Below are positions 8,828 through 17,791 of a stretch of 42,845 nucleotides of DNA, piece by piece (the first letter of the stretch is position 1; every line of letters starts with the position of its first letter). The position numbers were made by a program, and so were the translations under genes. The notes beneath the pieces were generated by a model. It ran no database searches and had not been told where the DNA came from. It saw nothing but the letters and a program-made list of their open reading frames with translations. The DNA is from Clostridia bacterium (lineage in GTDB: Bacteria; Bacillota; Clostridia; Christensenellales; Aristaeellaceae), in NCBI GenBank assembly GCA_017532155.1, contig JAFXJP010000039.1, positions 1 to 42,845 of the forward strand, in the 5' to 3' direction.

Positions 8828-9430
8828 ATGCGTGAAACACGAAAGGGTATGCTGCTGGTAATCTCCGGGCCTTCGGGCGCTGGCAAGGGAACGTTGTTTA
8901 AGCGTCTGCTGGCTGAGGATGAAACCATGACCTTCTCCGTCAGCTATGCCACACGCGCGCCGCGTCCGGGCGAGGTGGATGGCAAGGATTATCACTTTGT
9001 CAGCAATGAGGAATTTGACCGGATGGTGGAAAAGAACGGCTTCCTGGAGTATGCCACCGTTCATGCCAATCGCTATGGCACGCCTGTGCAGCCTGTGCTG
9101 GAGGCTATGGAAAAGGGCCTGAACATGGTGCTGGATATTGATCCTCAGGGCGCGCTGAAGGTAATGGAAAGCATGCCCGAATGCGTATCGGTGTTCATTC
9201 TGCCGCCTTCTTATACCGAGCTTCGCCGCCGCCTGATCGGCCGCAATACCGAAACGCCGGAGGCTGTGGAGCGCCGCCTGGGCAATGCCAAAGGCGAGAT
9301 CGATCAGATGAACCGCTATAATTATCTTGTGATCAACGATGATGTGGACGTGGCTTACGAGCAGCTCAAATGCATCGTAACTGCGGAAAAACAGCGCTCT
9401 GTGCGTTATTTCCCCATTGTCGAAGAATAA
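8828..9430 (+). CDS. gmk: Guanylate kinase
   Basis: The 200-residue enzyme phosphorylates GMP or dGMP to the diphosphate with ATP, a step toward GTP. The P-loop GPSGAGKGT is at residues 14-22. The GMP-binding segment SYATRAPRPGEVDGKDYHFV follows, then ILPPSYTELRRRL and the lid with RNTETPEAVERRL. The ATG has AAGGAG 11 bases upstream. Length is normal. Its place between yicC and rpoZ is the standard Firmicutes context. Confidence 0.97.
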   Translation: MRETRKGMLLVISGPSGAGKGTLFKRLLAEDETMTFSVSYATRAPRPGEVDGKDYHFVSNEEFDRMVEKNGFLEYATVHANRYGTPVQPVLEAMEKGLNMVLDIDPQGALKVMESMPECVSVFILPPSYTELRRRLIGRNTETPEAVERRLGNAKGEIDQMNRYNYLVINDDVDVAYEQLKCIVTAEKQRSVRYFPIVEE

Positions 9431-9460
9431 TAAAAATGAAATTTTCCGGAGGAGAAAATT

Positions 9461-9673
9461 ATGCCTATCAATAAGCCTGGTATCCGTGAACTGACCGAAA
9501 AGGTAGACTGCCGCTACACCCTGGTGATCGAGGCCTCCAAGCGCGCCCGTCAGCTGGTGGCTGGCGCTACGCCTCTGATTGATCCCAAGGAAATGAAGCC
9601 CGTGACCGTCGCCGTTGAAGAAATCAACCGCGGTCTTTTGACCTATCGCCGCAATCTGGAAGACGAGGTGTAA
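9461..9673 (+). CDS. rpoZ: DNA-directed RNA polymerase subunit omega
   Basis: The 70-residue protein matches omega, which helps assemble beta-prime into RNA polymerase. Diagnostic segments are CRYTLVIEASKRARQL, followed by VTVAVEEINRGLLTY. The start has a strong GGAGGAG (9448-9454). The short length is normal for Firmicutes. It is located between gmk and coaBC as usual. Confidence 0.95.
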   Translation: MPINKPGIRELTEKVDCRYTLVIEASKRARQLVAGATPLIDPKEMKPVTVAVEEINRGLLTYRRNLEDEV

Positions 9674-9679
9674 TAAACC

Positions 9680-10885
9680 ATGTCGGTGCTGAGCGGAAAG
9701 ACTGTCGTTCTGGGCGTGACGGGCGGCATTGCGGCCTATAAGAGCTGCGAGATCGTATCCCGGCTGCGCAAGGCGGGCGTGAAGGTGCATGTGATCATGA
9801 CGAAAAACGCCTGCGAATTTGTCACGCCCATGACTTTTGAAACGCTGTCCAACAACCCCTGCGTGAATGATACCTTCGCGCGCCCTGAGCGCTGGGAGGT
9901 GGAGCATGTTGCGCTGGCCAAGGCAGCGGATCTTTTCGTGATTGCACCGGCTACGGCCAATATCATCGCCAAGATGGCGCACGGCATTGCCGATGATATG
10001 CTCTCTACCACCGTGCTGGCTACCCGCGCGCCGATCCTTGTTGCCCCGGCAATGAACACCGGCATGTGGGAGAATGTTGCCACGCAGGAAAACTGCCGGG
10101 TGCTTTTGAACCGCGGCGTGCATTTTGTGGGCCCTGAGGGCGGCTTCCTGGCCTGCGGCGACGTAGGCGCCGGCCGCATGAGCGAACCGGTTCAGATTGT
10201 CGCAAAGATAGAAGAGATTCTGTCCTGCGGGCAGGATATGGCAGGCCTCAAGGTACTGGTCACTGCCGGCCCCACGCGCGAGGCGCTGGATCCTGTGCGC
10301 TTTGTGACCAATCGCTCCTCCGGCCGCATGGGCTATGCCCTGGCGGAAAGTGCGCAAAAGCGCGGCGCGGAGGTGACGCTGGTATCCGGTCCCGTGAACA
10401 TTCCCGCGCCCCGCGGCGTAAAGGTTGTGCCTGTGCAGTCGACGGACGACTTGTACAACGCCATGATGGCGCTTGCACCTGAGCAGGATATTATTGTTCA
10501 GTCGGCGGCGCCGGCAGATTATAAGGCCGAAGTGATCGCTCCGCAGAAAATGAAAAAGCAGGGCGATGAAAAACTCATCCTCACGCTTGTGCCCACGCAG
10601 GATGTGGCGCGTGCGGTGGGGGAAATGAAAAAAGACGGCCAGACGCTGATCGGCTTTGCGGCGGAGACGGAGAATCTCCACGCCAACGCTGAAAAGAAGC
10701 TGGACCGCAAGAATCTGGATATGATCGTCGCCAATGACGTAACCCGCCCCGGCGCAGGATTTGACGTGGATACCAACATCGCCTCCATTTTGACGGATGA
10801 CGGCGTTGAGGATCTGCCGCTGATGAAGAAAACCGAATTGGCGGACGTCATCTTTGACCGGGCGCTGAAGCTGCGAGGCAAGTGA
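9680..10885 (+). CDS. coaBC: Bifunctional phosphopantothenoylcysteine decarboxylase/phosphopantothenate-cysteine ligase
   Basis: The 401-residue fused enzyme carries out two steps of coenzyme A synthesis: joining cysteine to 4'-phosphopantothenate, then decarboxylating the product. The N-terminal flavoprotein half (CoaC) has GVTGGIAAYKS, catalytic His76 in WEVEHVAL, PAMNTGMW at 123-130 and the active-site Cys in FLACGDVGAGRM. The C-terminal half (CoaB) starts near residue 190 with VLVTAGPTREALDPVRFVTN, then SSGRMGYALAE, and has GFAAET and KLDRKNLDMIVAND. GAGGTG at 9665-9670 serves the ATG. The stop overlaps the priA start by one base. Confidence 0.96.
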   Translation: MSVLSGKTVVLGVTGGIAAYKSCEIVSRLRKAGVKVHVIMTKNACEFVTPMTFETLSNNPCVNDTFARPERWEVEHVALAKAADLFVIAPATANIIAKMAHGIADDMLSTTVLATRAPILVAPAMNTGMWENVATQENCRVLLNRGVHFVGPEGGFLACGDVGAGRMSEPVQIVAKIEEILSCGQDMAGLKVLVTAGPTREALDPVRFVTNRSSGRMGYALAESAQKRGAEVTLVSGPVNIPAPRGVKVVPVQSTDDLYNAMMALAPEQDIIVQSAAPADYKAEVIAPQKMKKQGDEKLILTLVPTQDVARAVGEMKKDGQTLIGFAAETENLHANAEKKLDRKNLDMIVANDVTRPGAGFDVDTNIASILTDDGVEDLPLMKKTELADVIFDRALKLRGK

Positions 10886-13110
10886 TGTACGCGCTTGTAA
10901 TCGTGGATATTGCGCATGAAAGCGTGGATCGCCTGTTTACCTACCGGATTCCGGAGGGGATGGGGATTGTGCGCGGCATGCGCGTGAAAGCGCCTTTTGG
11001 CCCTCGGGTGAAGGAAGGATATGTGCTGGAAATATCCGAGCATACCGATTATGATCCGGCGAAAATCAAGGATCTGATCGGGCCGATTGAGGATTATCCG
11101 GCGCTCCTGCCGCCCTTGATCGACCTGGCCAAAGAGATTGCGCATGATACGCATTGCCCTCTGGCGGAGGCGCTGCGGCTGATGCTGCCTGCCGAAATGC
11201 GCGGCGGTCGCATCAAGGTAAAGACTGAAACGGTGTGCCGTTTGCTGATTCAAGGGGAAGAATTGCAAAAAGCGCTGGCTGATTGCAAGAATGCCCGCAG
11301 ACGCCGCCTTTTATTGGAAATGCTCTCGGATGGCAAGTACTGGCCGCTGCGGGAGATTTCCCCTCTTGTTCGTGATGCCCGGGCGGGTCTCAAGGACCTG
11401 TGCGAGCGTGGATACGCGGAGCTCATTGAACGCGAAATCTTGCGTTCGCCCTATCCGGATACGCTGCTTCAGGCGCCCGACCCCATCTTGACCCCCGAGC
11501 AGGAGGATGTATTAAACGACCTTTTGCCTGCGGTCACGCGCGGGTCCGGTGCTTTTTTGCTTCACGGCGTGACGGGCAGCGGCAAGAGCGAGGTGTTCAT
11601 CCGCGCGGTGCGCAGATGTCTGTCGCTGGGCAAGGGCGCAATTGTGCTGGTACCGGAAATTGTTTTAACGCCGCAGATGGTCACCTGGTTCCGTGTGCGC
11701 TTTGGCGATGTGGCGGCAGTGCTGCATTCGCGGCTGTCTGCCGGCGAGCGCTTTGACGAATGGCGGCGGATCCGCCACGGCGAGGCGCGCGTGGTGATCG
11801 GTGCGCGATCCGCGGTCTTTGCCCCGGTGGAAAAGCTCGGCTTGATCGTGGTAGATGAAGAGCATGAACAGAGCTATCAGAGCGAGCATTTTCCGCAGTA
11901 CGACGCCAGAGAGATTGCGCATTCCCGTGTAAAACGCGAAGGCGCGGCGCTGGTGCTGGCCAGCGCGACGCCGTCTATCCTCAGCTTTGCGCGCATGGAG
12001 CGCGGCGATTATACGCTGCTGGAGATGCGCAAGCGCGTGCATCAGCGTCCGCTGCCTGAGGTGACGGTATGCGATATGCGCGAAGAGCTGCGCCTTGGCA
12101 ACAAGGGAATTTTTTCTCAGACGCTGCTTGAAAAGCTGGATCAGTGCATCCGCAGCGGTCAGCAGGCGATGCTCTTTATCAACCGGCGCGGCTATGCGCA
12201 GTTTGTCAATTGCCGCTCCTGCGGTAAGCCCGTGCGCTGCAGCAATTGCGATGTGAGCATGACCTACCACGAGACAGATCATTCCCTGCATTGTCACTGG
12301 TGCGGATTGCGCATCCCCATGCCGGACAGCTGTCCTTCCTGCGGGAGTAAATACATCCGCGCCTGCGGCGTTGGCACGCAGCGGGTGGAGCAGGAAATTA
12401 AAAAGCGCTATCCGGATGTGGGCGTCATCCGCATGGACAATGACACCACTGCCGGCAAGGACGGCCACGCAAAATTGCTCAGCCGTTTCCGCGCCCGGGA
12501 GGCGCAGGTGCTGGTGGGCACGCAGATGATTGCCAAGGGCCTGGATTTTCCCGAGGTGACGCTCGTTGGTGCAGTGCTGGCAGATACGTCGCTGAACATG
12601 CCCGATTACCGTGCGCCGGAGCGCACATTCCAATTGCTTACGCAGGTAGCCGGACGCGCGGGCCGCGCCGATAAAAACGGTCAGGTGGTCATCCAGACAT
12701 ACATGCCTGATCATTATGCGATCGAAACGGCGGCGGCGCAGGATTACCGTGCGTTTTATCAGGAGGAGTTTGCCAGGCGCAAGCGCTCGCTGTATCCACC
12801 CTTTACGATGATGGCGCGCCTTTTGTGCACGGCGCAGAATGAAGAAGTGGCGCAGGCAGTGAGCCGCGAAATATACAAAAAGCTTGACGCCTTTGTGGGC
12901 AGCAGGCTGAAGCTGCGCCGCCGGGTGCTGTTTATGCGCCAGGACGACGCGCCGATTAAATACCTGCGCGGCTATTATCGCGCGCAGGTGCTGGTAAAAC
13001 TGCTGGAGCATGACGAGAGCCGCGAGGCGCTGAAATTCATGCAGGAGATTACCGATCAGGAATGGCCCTGTTCGGTGCAGCTGGAGATCAATCCCGCCTC
13101 GATGGCGTAA
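10885..13110 (+). CDS. priA: Primosomal protein N' (PriA helicase)
   Basis: The 741-residue 3'-to-5' superfamily 2 helicase restarts stalled replication forks by loading the replicative helicase. Walker A GVTGSGKS is at 228-235 and the DEEH box (VVDEEH) at 322-327. Motif III is ASATPS. Eight cysteines follow in the zinc region (CRSCGKPVRCSNC, then CHWCG and CPSCG). Motifs V and VI (GTQMIAKGLDFPEVTLVG, QLLTQVAGRAGR) are intact. A GTG at 10882 could also start the frame, but GAGG at 10875-10878 is six bases from the ATG at 10885 and only three from the GTG, so the ATG overlapping the coaBC TGA is preferred. Confidence 0.96.
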   Translation: MYALVIVDIAHESVDRLFTYRIPEGMGIVRGMRVKAPFGPRVKEGYVLEISEHTDYDPAKIKDLIGPIEDYPALLPPLIDLAKEIAHDTHCPLAEALRLMLPAEMRGGRIKVKTETVCRLLIQGEELQKALADCKNARRRRLLLEMLSDGKYWPLREISPLVRDARAGLKDLCERGYAELIEREILRSPYPDTLLQAPDPILTPEQEDVLNDLLPAVTRGSGAFLLHGVTGSGKSEVFIRAVRRCLSLGKGAIVLVPEIVLTPQMVTWFRVRFGDVAAVLHSRLSAGERFDEWRRIRHGEARVVIGARSAVFAPVEKLGLIVVDEEHEQSYQSEHFPQYDAREIAHSRVKREGAALVLASATPSILSFARMERGDYTLLEMRKRVHQRPLPEVTVCDMREELRLGNKGIFSQTLLEKLDQCIRSGQQAMLFINRRGYAQFVNCRSCGKPVRCSNCDVSMTYHETDHSLHCHWCGLRIPMPDSCPSCGSKYIRACGVGTQRVEQEIKKRYPDVGVIRMDNDTTAGKDGHAKLLSRFRAREAQVLVGTQMIAKGLDFPEVTLVGAVLADTSLNMPDYRAPERTFQLLTQVAGRAGRADKNGQVVIQTYMPDHYAIETAAAQDYRAFYQEEFARRKRSLYPPFTMMARLLCTAQNEEVAQAVSREIYKKLDAFVGSRLKLRRRVLFMRQDDAPIKYLRGYYRAQVLVKLLEHDESREALKFMQEITDQEWPCSVQLEINPASMA

Positions 13111-13120
13111 GGAGTAAAAA

Positions 13121-13603
13121 ATGGCTAAGAAAGAAATTCTTTTGTTTGAAAACGATACCCTGCGCAAGATTTCCCACAAGGTGGAAAAGTTTAATCTGCG
13201 CCTGTGGCTGCTGTTGCGCGATATGGCCGATACCATGTATGAGGCTGACGGCGTGGGCCTGGCCGCCCCGCAGATCGGCATTCTGCGCCGCGTAGTGGTG
13301 ATTGACGTGGGCGATGACAACGGCCTGATTGAGCTGATCAACCCTGAAATTATCGCTGTGGAAGGCGAGCAGGAAGGCCCGGAGGGCTGTCTGAGCAAGC
13401 CTGGCCGCCAGGGCTTTGTTCGCCGTCCCAATAAAGTGACTGTGCGTGCGCAGGATCGCCACGGCAAGTGGTTTGAATTGACCGGCGAGGGCCTGCTGGC
13501 GCGCGCCTTCTGCCATGAGATTGATCATCTGGACGGTAAACTGTATATCGACGTAGAGGATCATGAGATCCTGCCTGAGGATCAGGGCGAGGAGGAAGCG
13601 TAA
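13121..13603 (+). CDS. def: Peptide deformylase
   Basis: The 160-residue metalloenzyme removes the N-formyl group from new proteins. All three motifs are present: GVGLAAPQIG (44-53), EGCLS with metal ligand Cys90, and HEIDHLDG with ligands His132 and His136 and catalytic Glu133. It lies directly before fmt, which adds the same formyl group to Met-tRNA; this pairing is typical. The stop TAA shares its last base with the fmt ATG. Confidence 0.97.
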   Translation: MAKKEILLFENDTLRKISHKVEKFNLRLWLLLRDMADTMYEADGVGLAAPQIGILRRVVVIDVGDDNGLIELINPEIIAVEGEQEGPEGCLSKPGRQGFVRRPNKVTVRAQDRHGKWFELTGEGLLARAFCHEIDHLDGKLYIDVEDHEILPEDQGEEEA

Positions 13604-14547
13604 TGGCGCTGCGGATTGTGTTTATGGGTACGCCCGATTATGGCGTGCCTTCGCTCAAGGCGCTGGTGGAAAACGGCTACGATGTAGTGGGTGTTTTCTG
13701 TCAGCCGGATAAGCCCTCGGGCCGCGGCAAGAAAATCACCTTCTGTCCGGTCAAGCAGTATGCGGTGGAGCAGGGCATTCCTGTTTTCCAGCCCATGCGC
13801 ACGCGCGTGGACGGCGTGGAGCCGCTGCGCAATCTCGCGCCCGACCTGTGCGTCACGGCGGCGTTTGGCCATATTCTGTCCCAGGAGGTGCTGGATATCC
13901 CGCGCCTTGGGACGGTCAATGTGCATGCTTCGCTTCTGCCTGCGTATCGCGGCAGCGCGCCGGTCAACTGGGCGCTCATCAAGGGCGAAAAGGTGACGGG
14001 CGTGACCACCATGATGACGGATAAGGGCATGGACACGGGCGACATTCTGATGAAGCGCGAAGTGGAAGTCAAGCCCGATGAGACGGCGGGCGAGCTGGTG
14101 GATCGCCTGGCCCAGGTTGGTGCGGAGCTGCTGATCGAAACGCTGCACGCGATCGAAAACGGTACCTGTCCGCGTGAAAAGCAGGATGAAAGCAAGGCCA
14201 GCTATTATCCGCTGCTCAAAAAGGAAATGGGCAAAATGGATCTGACCAAATCTGCGGAAGAACTGCACAGCTTTGTGCGCGGCATGACGCCCTGGCCCGG
14301 CGCATATGCGGGCATGTATAAGGTGCTCAAAACAACCGTGCTTGCCCATGACGGCAACGAGGCGCCCGGCACGATTCTTGCGGCCGATCCCAAGCAGGGC
14401 CTTGTTATCAAGGCTGGAGAAGGCGCACTGAAGATTGATATCATCCAGGCGCCTGGCAAGAAAGCCATGAACGCCTGCGATTACCTGCGCGGTAATAAGA
14501 TGGAGGTAGGGGCGAATATCGTTCCTGATGAAACCCATGCAGAATAA
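13603..14547 (+). CDS. fmt: Methionyl-tRNA formyltransferase
   Basis: The 314-residue enzyme formylates initiator Met-tRNA using 10-formyltetrahydrofolate. Catalytic residues fall at the same numbers as in E. coli: Asn106 and His108 in NVHASLLPAYRGSAP, and Asp144 in DKGMDTGDIL. The C-terminal OB-like domain holds MTPWPGAY. The start overlaps the def stop (TAATG), with GGAGGA just upstream. The last 20 bases overlap the start of rsmB. Confidence 0.97.
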   Translation: MALRIVFMGTPDYGVPSLKALVENGYDVVGVFCQPDKPSGRGKKITFCPVKQYAVEQGIPVFQPMRTRVDGVEPLRNLAPDLCVTAAFGHILSQEVLDIPRLGTVNVHASLLPAYRGSAPVNWALIKGEKVTGVTTMMTDKGMDTGDILMKREVEVKPDETAGELVDRLAQVGAELLIETLHAIENGTCPREKQDESKASYYPLLKKEMGKMDLTKSAEELHSFVRGMTPWPGAYAGMYKVLKTTVLAHDGNEAPGTILAADPKQGLVIKAGEGALKIDIIQAPGKKAMNACDYLRGNKMEVGANIVPDETHAE

Positions 14548-16033
14548 ACCCGGCAATAACAATTTCCGTTCTCAGCGCCCGGAGGGCAATCGCCCCCGCA
14601 ACGGCCGTCCCGGCACGGGCAGACCGAATATGCAAAAGGGCGCGCCGCGCCCGCGTCCTTATGGCGATAAGCCTGAAATGCGCGGCCCGGCCATGCCCCG
14701 CAGCAATGCCAATCCCCGCCGTGTGGCGCTCAATGTTGTGTGCGACGTGATGAATGAGGATGCATATGCGTCCTTGTCGCTGGATGAGCGCATGAGCGCG
14801 GTGAATCTCAATCAGCTGGATCGCCGCCTGTGCGCGAGCATTGTGTACAGAACGCTGGAAAATCTGTATATGATCGACTATGCGCTCTCGCTGTATCTGC
14901 GCGACGCCGAGGCGGTGGAAAGCCGCGTGCGCAACATTCTGCGCACCGCTGCCTGCCAGATTCTTCTGCATGACCGCGTACCGGACAGCGCAGCGGTCAA
15001 TGAGGCGGTTAAGCTCACGCGTGACATTGGCATGGAGCCGCTGGCTGGTATGGTCAATGCCGTGCTGCGCCGCCTGACGGAGGGCAAGGAGAATATCAAG
15101 TGGCCGGATGAAAGCGAAGGCGCAAAATTCTTGTCTGTCAAGTATTCGCTGCCCGAATGGCTGGCGGAAAAGCTGATGGCGGATTACGGCGAAGAGCTGG
15201 CCAAGGAGATTGTCTCTTTCCGCACGGAAAAGCATTACATCACCCTGCGTCCTACCTTTGGCCGCGAAAAGGAATTTGAAAGCGGCCTTGCCCGCAAAGT
15301 GTGGGAAAAGGAAAATGGCGTGATGCCCGGGGCTGTGCGCGTGTTCGGCGCGATGCAGATTGCCCGCGACAGCGATTTCCTCTCCGGCGTGTTTTCCATT
15401 CAGGGCGAGGGCAGCATGGTGGCAGCTGAGGCGGTGCAGGCTGCGCGCGGCATGAATATTCTCGATTGCTGCGCGGCGCCCGGCGGTAAGACTGTTTATA
15501 TGGCCGAGCGCATGGAAGGCACGGGCCGTGTATACGCCTGGGATCTGCATGAGCATCGCACGGAGCTGATCCGCGCGGCGGCGCGCCGTCTGCAGCTGGA
15601 TAATGTGCGCGTGGGCGCGCGTGATGCGGTGAAGGTGCGCGAGGATATGATCGACAGCATGGATGCTGTGCTGCTGGACGCCCCCTGCACGGGCCTTGGC
15701 GTGATGGACGACAAGCCTGACGTCAAGTATCGTCATACGCCCGAAAGCGTAAGCGAATTGGTCAATACGCAGGAAAAACTGCTGAATACCTGCTGCCGTT
15801 ATGTCAAAAAGGGCGGCACGTTTGTATATTCCACCTGCTCGATTCTGAAGGACGAAAACGAGCGCCAGGTGCAGAAGTTCCTCTCTTCGCATCCTGAATT
15901 TGTGATGGATGCGCTGCCTGATACCATCCCTGAGAAACTGCGCAAGCAGGCCGGGGAATACGGACTGCAGTTGCTTCCCTGCCGTGACGGCGTGGAAGGA
16001 TTCTTTGTGGCGAGGATGAAGCGCATTGGATAA
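14528..16033 (+). CDS. rsmB: 16S rRNA (cytosine-967-C5)-methyltransferase RsmB
   Basis: The 501-residue SAM-dependent methyltransferase has an N-terminal NusB-like RNA-binding domain (from about residue 60, PRRVALNVVCDV) and a catalytic domain with CCAAPGGKT. Motif IV DAPCTGLG carries Cys387 and motif VI STCS carries the nucleophile Cys437. Unusually, the first 60 or so residues are a low-complexity Arg/Pro/Asn/Gly-rich tail, absent from most relatives. The only ATG starts available in this frame after the stop at 14507 are 14528 and 14537. Neither has a well-spaced Shine-Dalgarno site (GGAGG is 21 bases away), so translation probably depends on coupling to fmt, which it overlaps by 20 bases. 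Confidence 0.93.
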   Translation: MKPMQNKPGNNNFRSQRPEGNRPRNGRPGTGRPNMQKGAPRPRPYGDKPEMRGPAMPRSNANPRRVALNVVCDVMNEDAYASLSLDERMSAVNLNQLDRRLCASIVYRTLENLYMIDYALSLYLRDAEAVESRVRNILRTAACQILLHDRVPDSAAVNEAVKLTRDIGMEPLAGMVNAVLRRLTEGKENIKWPDESEGAKFLSVKYSLPEWLAEKLMADYGEELAKEIVSFRTEKHYITLRPTFGREKEFESGLARKVWEKENGVMPGAVRVFGAMQIARDSDFLSGVFSIQGEGSMVAAEAVQAARGMNILDCCAAPGGKTVYMAERMEGTGRVYAWDLHEHRTELIRAAARRLQLDNVRVGARDAVKVREDMIDSMDAVLLDAPCTGLGVMDDKPDVKYRHTPESVSELVNTQEKLLNTCCRYVKKGGTFVYSTCSILKDENERQVQKFLSSHPEFVMDALPDTIPEKLRKQAGEYGLQLLPCRDGVEGFFVARMKRIG

Positions 16034-17084
16034 TCCCGTGGTAAAAAAAGAGTTGCTGGGGCTCTTCCCGGAGGAACTGGCGGCAGAGATCAAACCGATG
16101 GGTCTGCCGGCTTTCCGCGCGGGACAGATCTTTTCCTGGCTGCATAAGGGCGCAACCTTTGATGAAATGAGCAATATTTCCAAGGATTTGCGCGAAAAGC
16201 TGAAAATGCAGTATGTCGATCAGCCGGTAGAGGTGCTTTCTGAGAAGCGCTCGCAGATTGACGACACCTGCAAGCTTTTGTTTGCCATGCGCGATGGCAA
16301 CTGCGTGGAGGGCGTGCTGATGCACTATCATCATGGCTATACGCTGTGCCTTTCTACGCAGGTGGGCTGCCGCATGGGCTGCGCTTTTTGTGCAAGCACG
16401 CTGGAAGGCTGCGTGCGCAATCTGACGGCGGCTGAAATGATGGGCGAGGTGCTGTGCGCTTCGAAGATGATTCCCGGCGATCATATCTCCAATCTTGTGC
16501 TCATGGGCAGCGGCGAGCCGCTGGATAATTACGATGAGGTGATGCGCTTTTTGCGTCTTGTCAGCCACGAAAAAGGGCTGAATATCGGCCTGAGGCACAT
16601 TTCTCTGAGTACCTGCGGCCTGGTGCCCAGGATGTATGACCTGGCTGAGGAAAAGCTGCCGGTGACGCTGTCGCTGTCACTGCACGCGCCTAATGATGAC
16701 ATCCGCAAGAAGCTGATGCCTGTGGCCAAGGCATATAAAATGGAGGACGTCCTGCGTGCCTGCTGCAATTATATTGACAAGACGGGCCGCCGGGTGATCT
16801 TTGAATACGCACTGGTGGATCAGCTTAATTCCCTGCCCGAGCATGCGGCGGAGCTGGCTTCCCGCCTGCGCGGCATGCAGTGCCATGTGAATGTCATTCC
16901 TCTTAATTCCGTAGAAGAAAACGCGCTCAAGGGCTGCGATGAAAAGGCCATCAACCGCTTTATGCAGGAATTGAGCGAAAGGCATATTTCCGTTACCCGT
17001 CGCCGCGAGATGGGCGATGATATTGACGGCGCCTGCGGTCAGCTGCGCCGCAAACACTTGAAAAATCAGGAGGATGCAAAGTGA
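16026..17084 (+). CDS. rlmN: 23S rRNA (adenine-2503-C2)-methyltransferase RlmN
   Basis: The 352-residue radical-SAM enzyme makes m2A in 23S rRNA and some tRNAs. The iron-sulfur motif CRMGCAFC gives Cys115, Cys119 and Cys122. The conserved C-terminal Cys is in DDIDGACGQLR, and MGSGEPLDNYD is also typical. The chosen start is a rare TTG at 16026, because GAGGATG lies seven bases before it; a GTG at 16038 is too far away. The start overlaps the rsmB stop by 8 bases. Confidence 0.95.
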   Translation: MDNPVVKKELLGLFPEELAAEIKPMGLPAFRAGQIFSWLHKGATFDEMSNISKDLREKLKMQYVDQPVEVLSEKRSQIDDTCKLLFAMRDGNCVEGVLMHYHHGYTLCLSTQVGCRMGCAFCASTLEGCVRNLTAAEMMGEVLCASKMIPGDHISNLVLMGSGEPLDNYDEVMRFLRLVSHEKGLNIGLRHISLSTCGLVPRMYDLAEEKLPVTLSLSLHAPNDDIRKKLMPVAKAYKMEDVLRACCNYIDKTGRRVIFEYALVDQLNSLPEHAAELASRLRGMQCHVNVIPLNSVEENALKGCDEKAINRFMQELSERHISVTRRREMGDDIDGACGQLRRKHLKNQEDAK

Positions 17085-17791
17085 GAGCATATCCTGTGAC
17101 GCATACCGGCCTGGTGCGCAACCAGAATGAAGATACCATCCGCGTGGCGAATGGCGACTGCGGACTGTATATTCTGGCGGATGGCATGGGCGGACATCTG
17201 GCGGGCGAGGTAGCCAGCAGCATGACGGCGGACGAGATTGAAAAGCGTCTGTCGCGCTGCGGCGAGCCATCAACCGAAATCCTGCGCGAAGCCATTGCGC
17301 AGGCCAATGCGATTGTATATGAAAAGCAGCTGACCGAGCCTGAGATGCGCGGCATGGGCACTACGCTGACGGTGCTGTGGGAAGGCCGGGAGCATGTGTA
17401 TATCGGCCATGTGGGCGACAGCCGCGCATATCTTTTCCGTGACGGCATGATGCGCCAGATGACGGAGGATCATTCCCTGGTGGGCGAGCTTCTGCGTGCA
17501 GGCGCCATTACGCCCGAGAAGGCGCGCACGCACCCGCAGCGCAATATGATTACCCAGGCTGTGGGCACGGATATCAGTGTGCATCCGGATGTTTTTCAGA
17601 TCATCAAAACGCCCGGGGACAAGTGGCTCCTGTGTTCGGACGGCCTGACGGATATGGTGGAGGATCAATGGATTGCGCAGACCATCGCGCAAAAGGACGC
17701 CTCCGCTGCTGCGCAGATGCTGCTGGATGAGGCGCTAAAAAACGGCGGCAAGGACAACATCAGCGTGATATTGCTGGAGGTGGAAGCATGA
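17081..17791 (+). CDS. prpC: PP2C-family serine/threonine protein phosphatase PrpC (Stp)
   Basis: The 236-residue metal-dependent phosphatase reverses PrkC phosphorylation. PP2C motifs are present in order: GLVRNQNEDT, LADGMGGHLAGE, GHVGDSRAYLF, TEDHSLV, LLCSDGLTDMV and KDNISVILLE, which supply the Asp ligands for Mn2+/Mg2+. A GTG start overlaps the rlmN TGA, with AGGAGG seven bases upstream. The stop overlaps the prkC ATG (ATGA), so phosphatase and kinase are translationally coupled. Confidence 0.96.
   Translation: MRAYPVTHTGLVRNQNEDTIRVANGDCGLYILADGMGGHLAGEVASSMTADEIEKRLSRCGEPSTEILREAIAQANAIVYEKQLTEPEMRGMGTTLTVLWEGREHVYIGHVGDSRAYLFRDGMMRQMTEDHSLVGELLRAGAITPEKARTHPQRNMITQAVGTDISVHPDVFQIIKTPGDKWLLCSDGLTDMVEDQWIAQTIAQKDASAAAQMLLDEALKNGGKDNISVILLEVEA

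Noticed and set aside
10882-10884. GTG as priA start
   Set aside because: It is only three bases from GAGG, whereas the next codon, ATG at 10885, has better spacing and overlaps the coaBC stop in the usual way.
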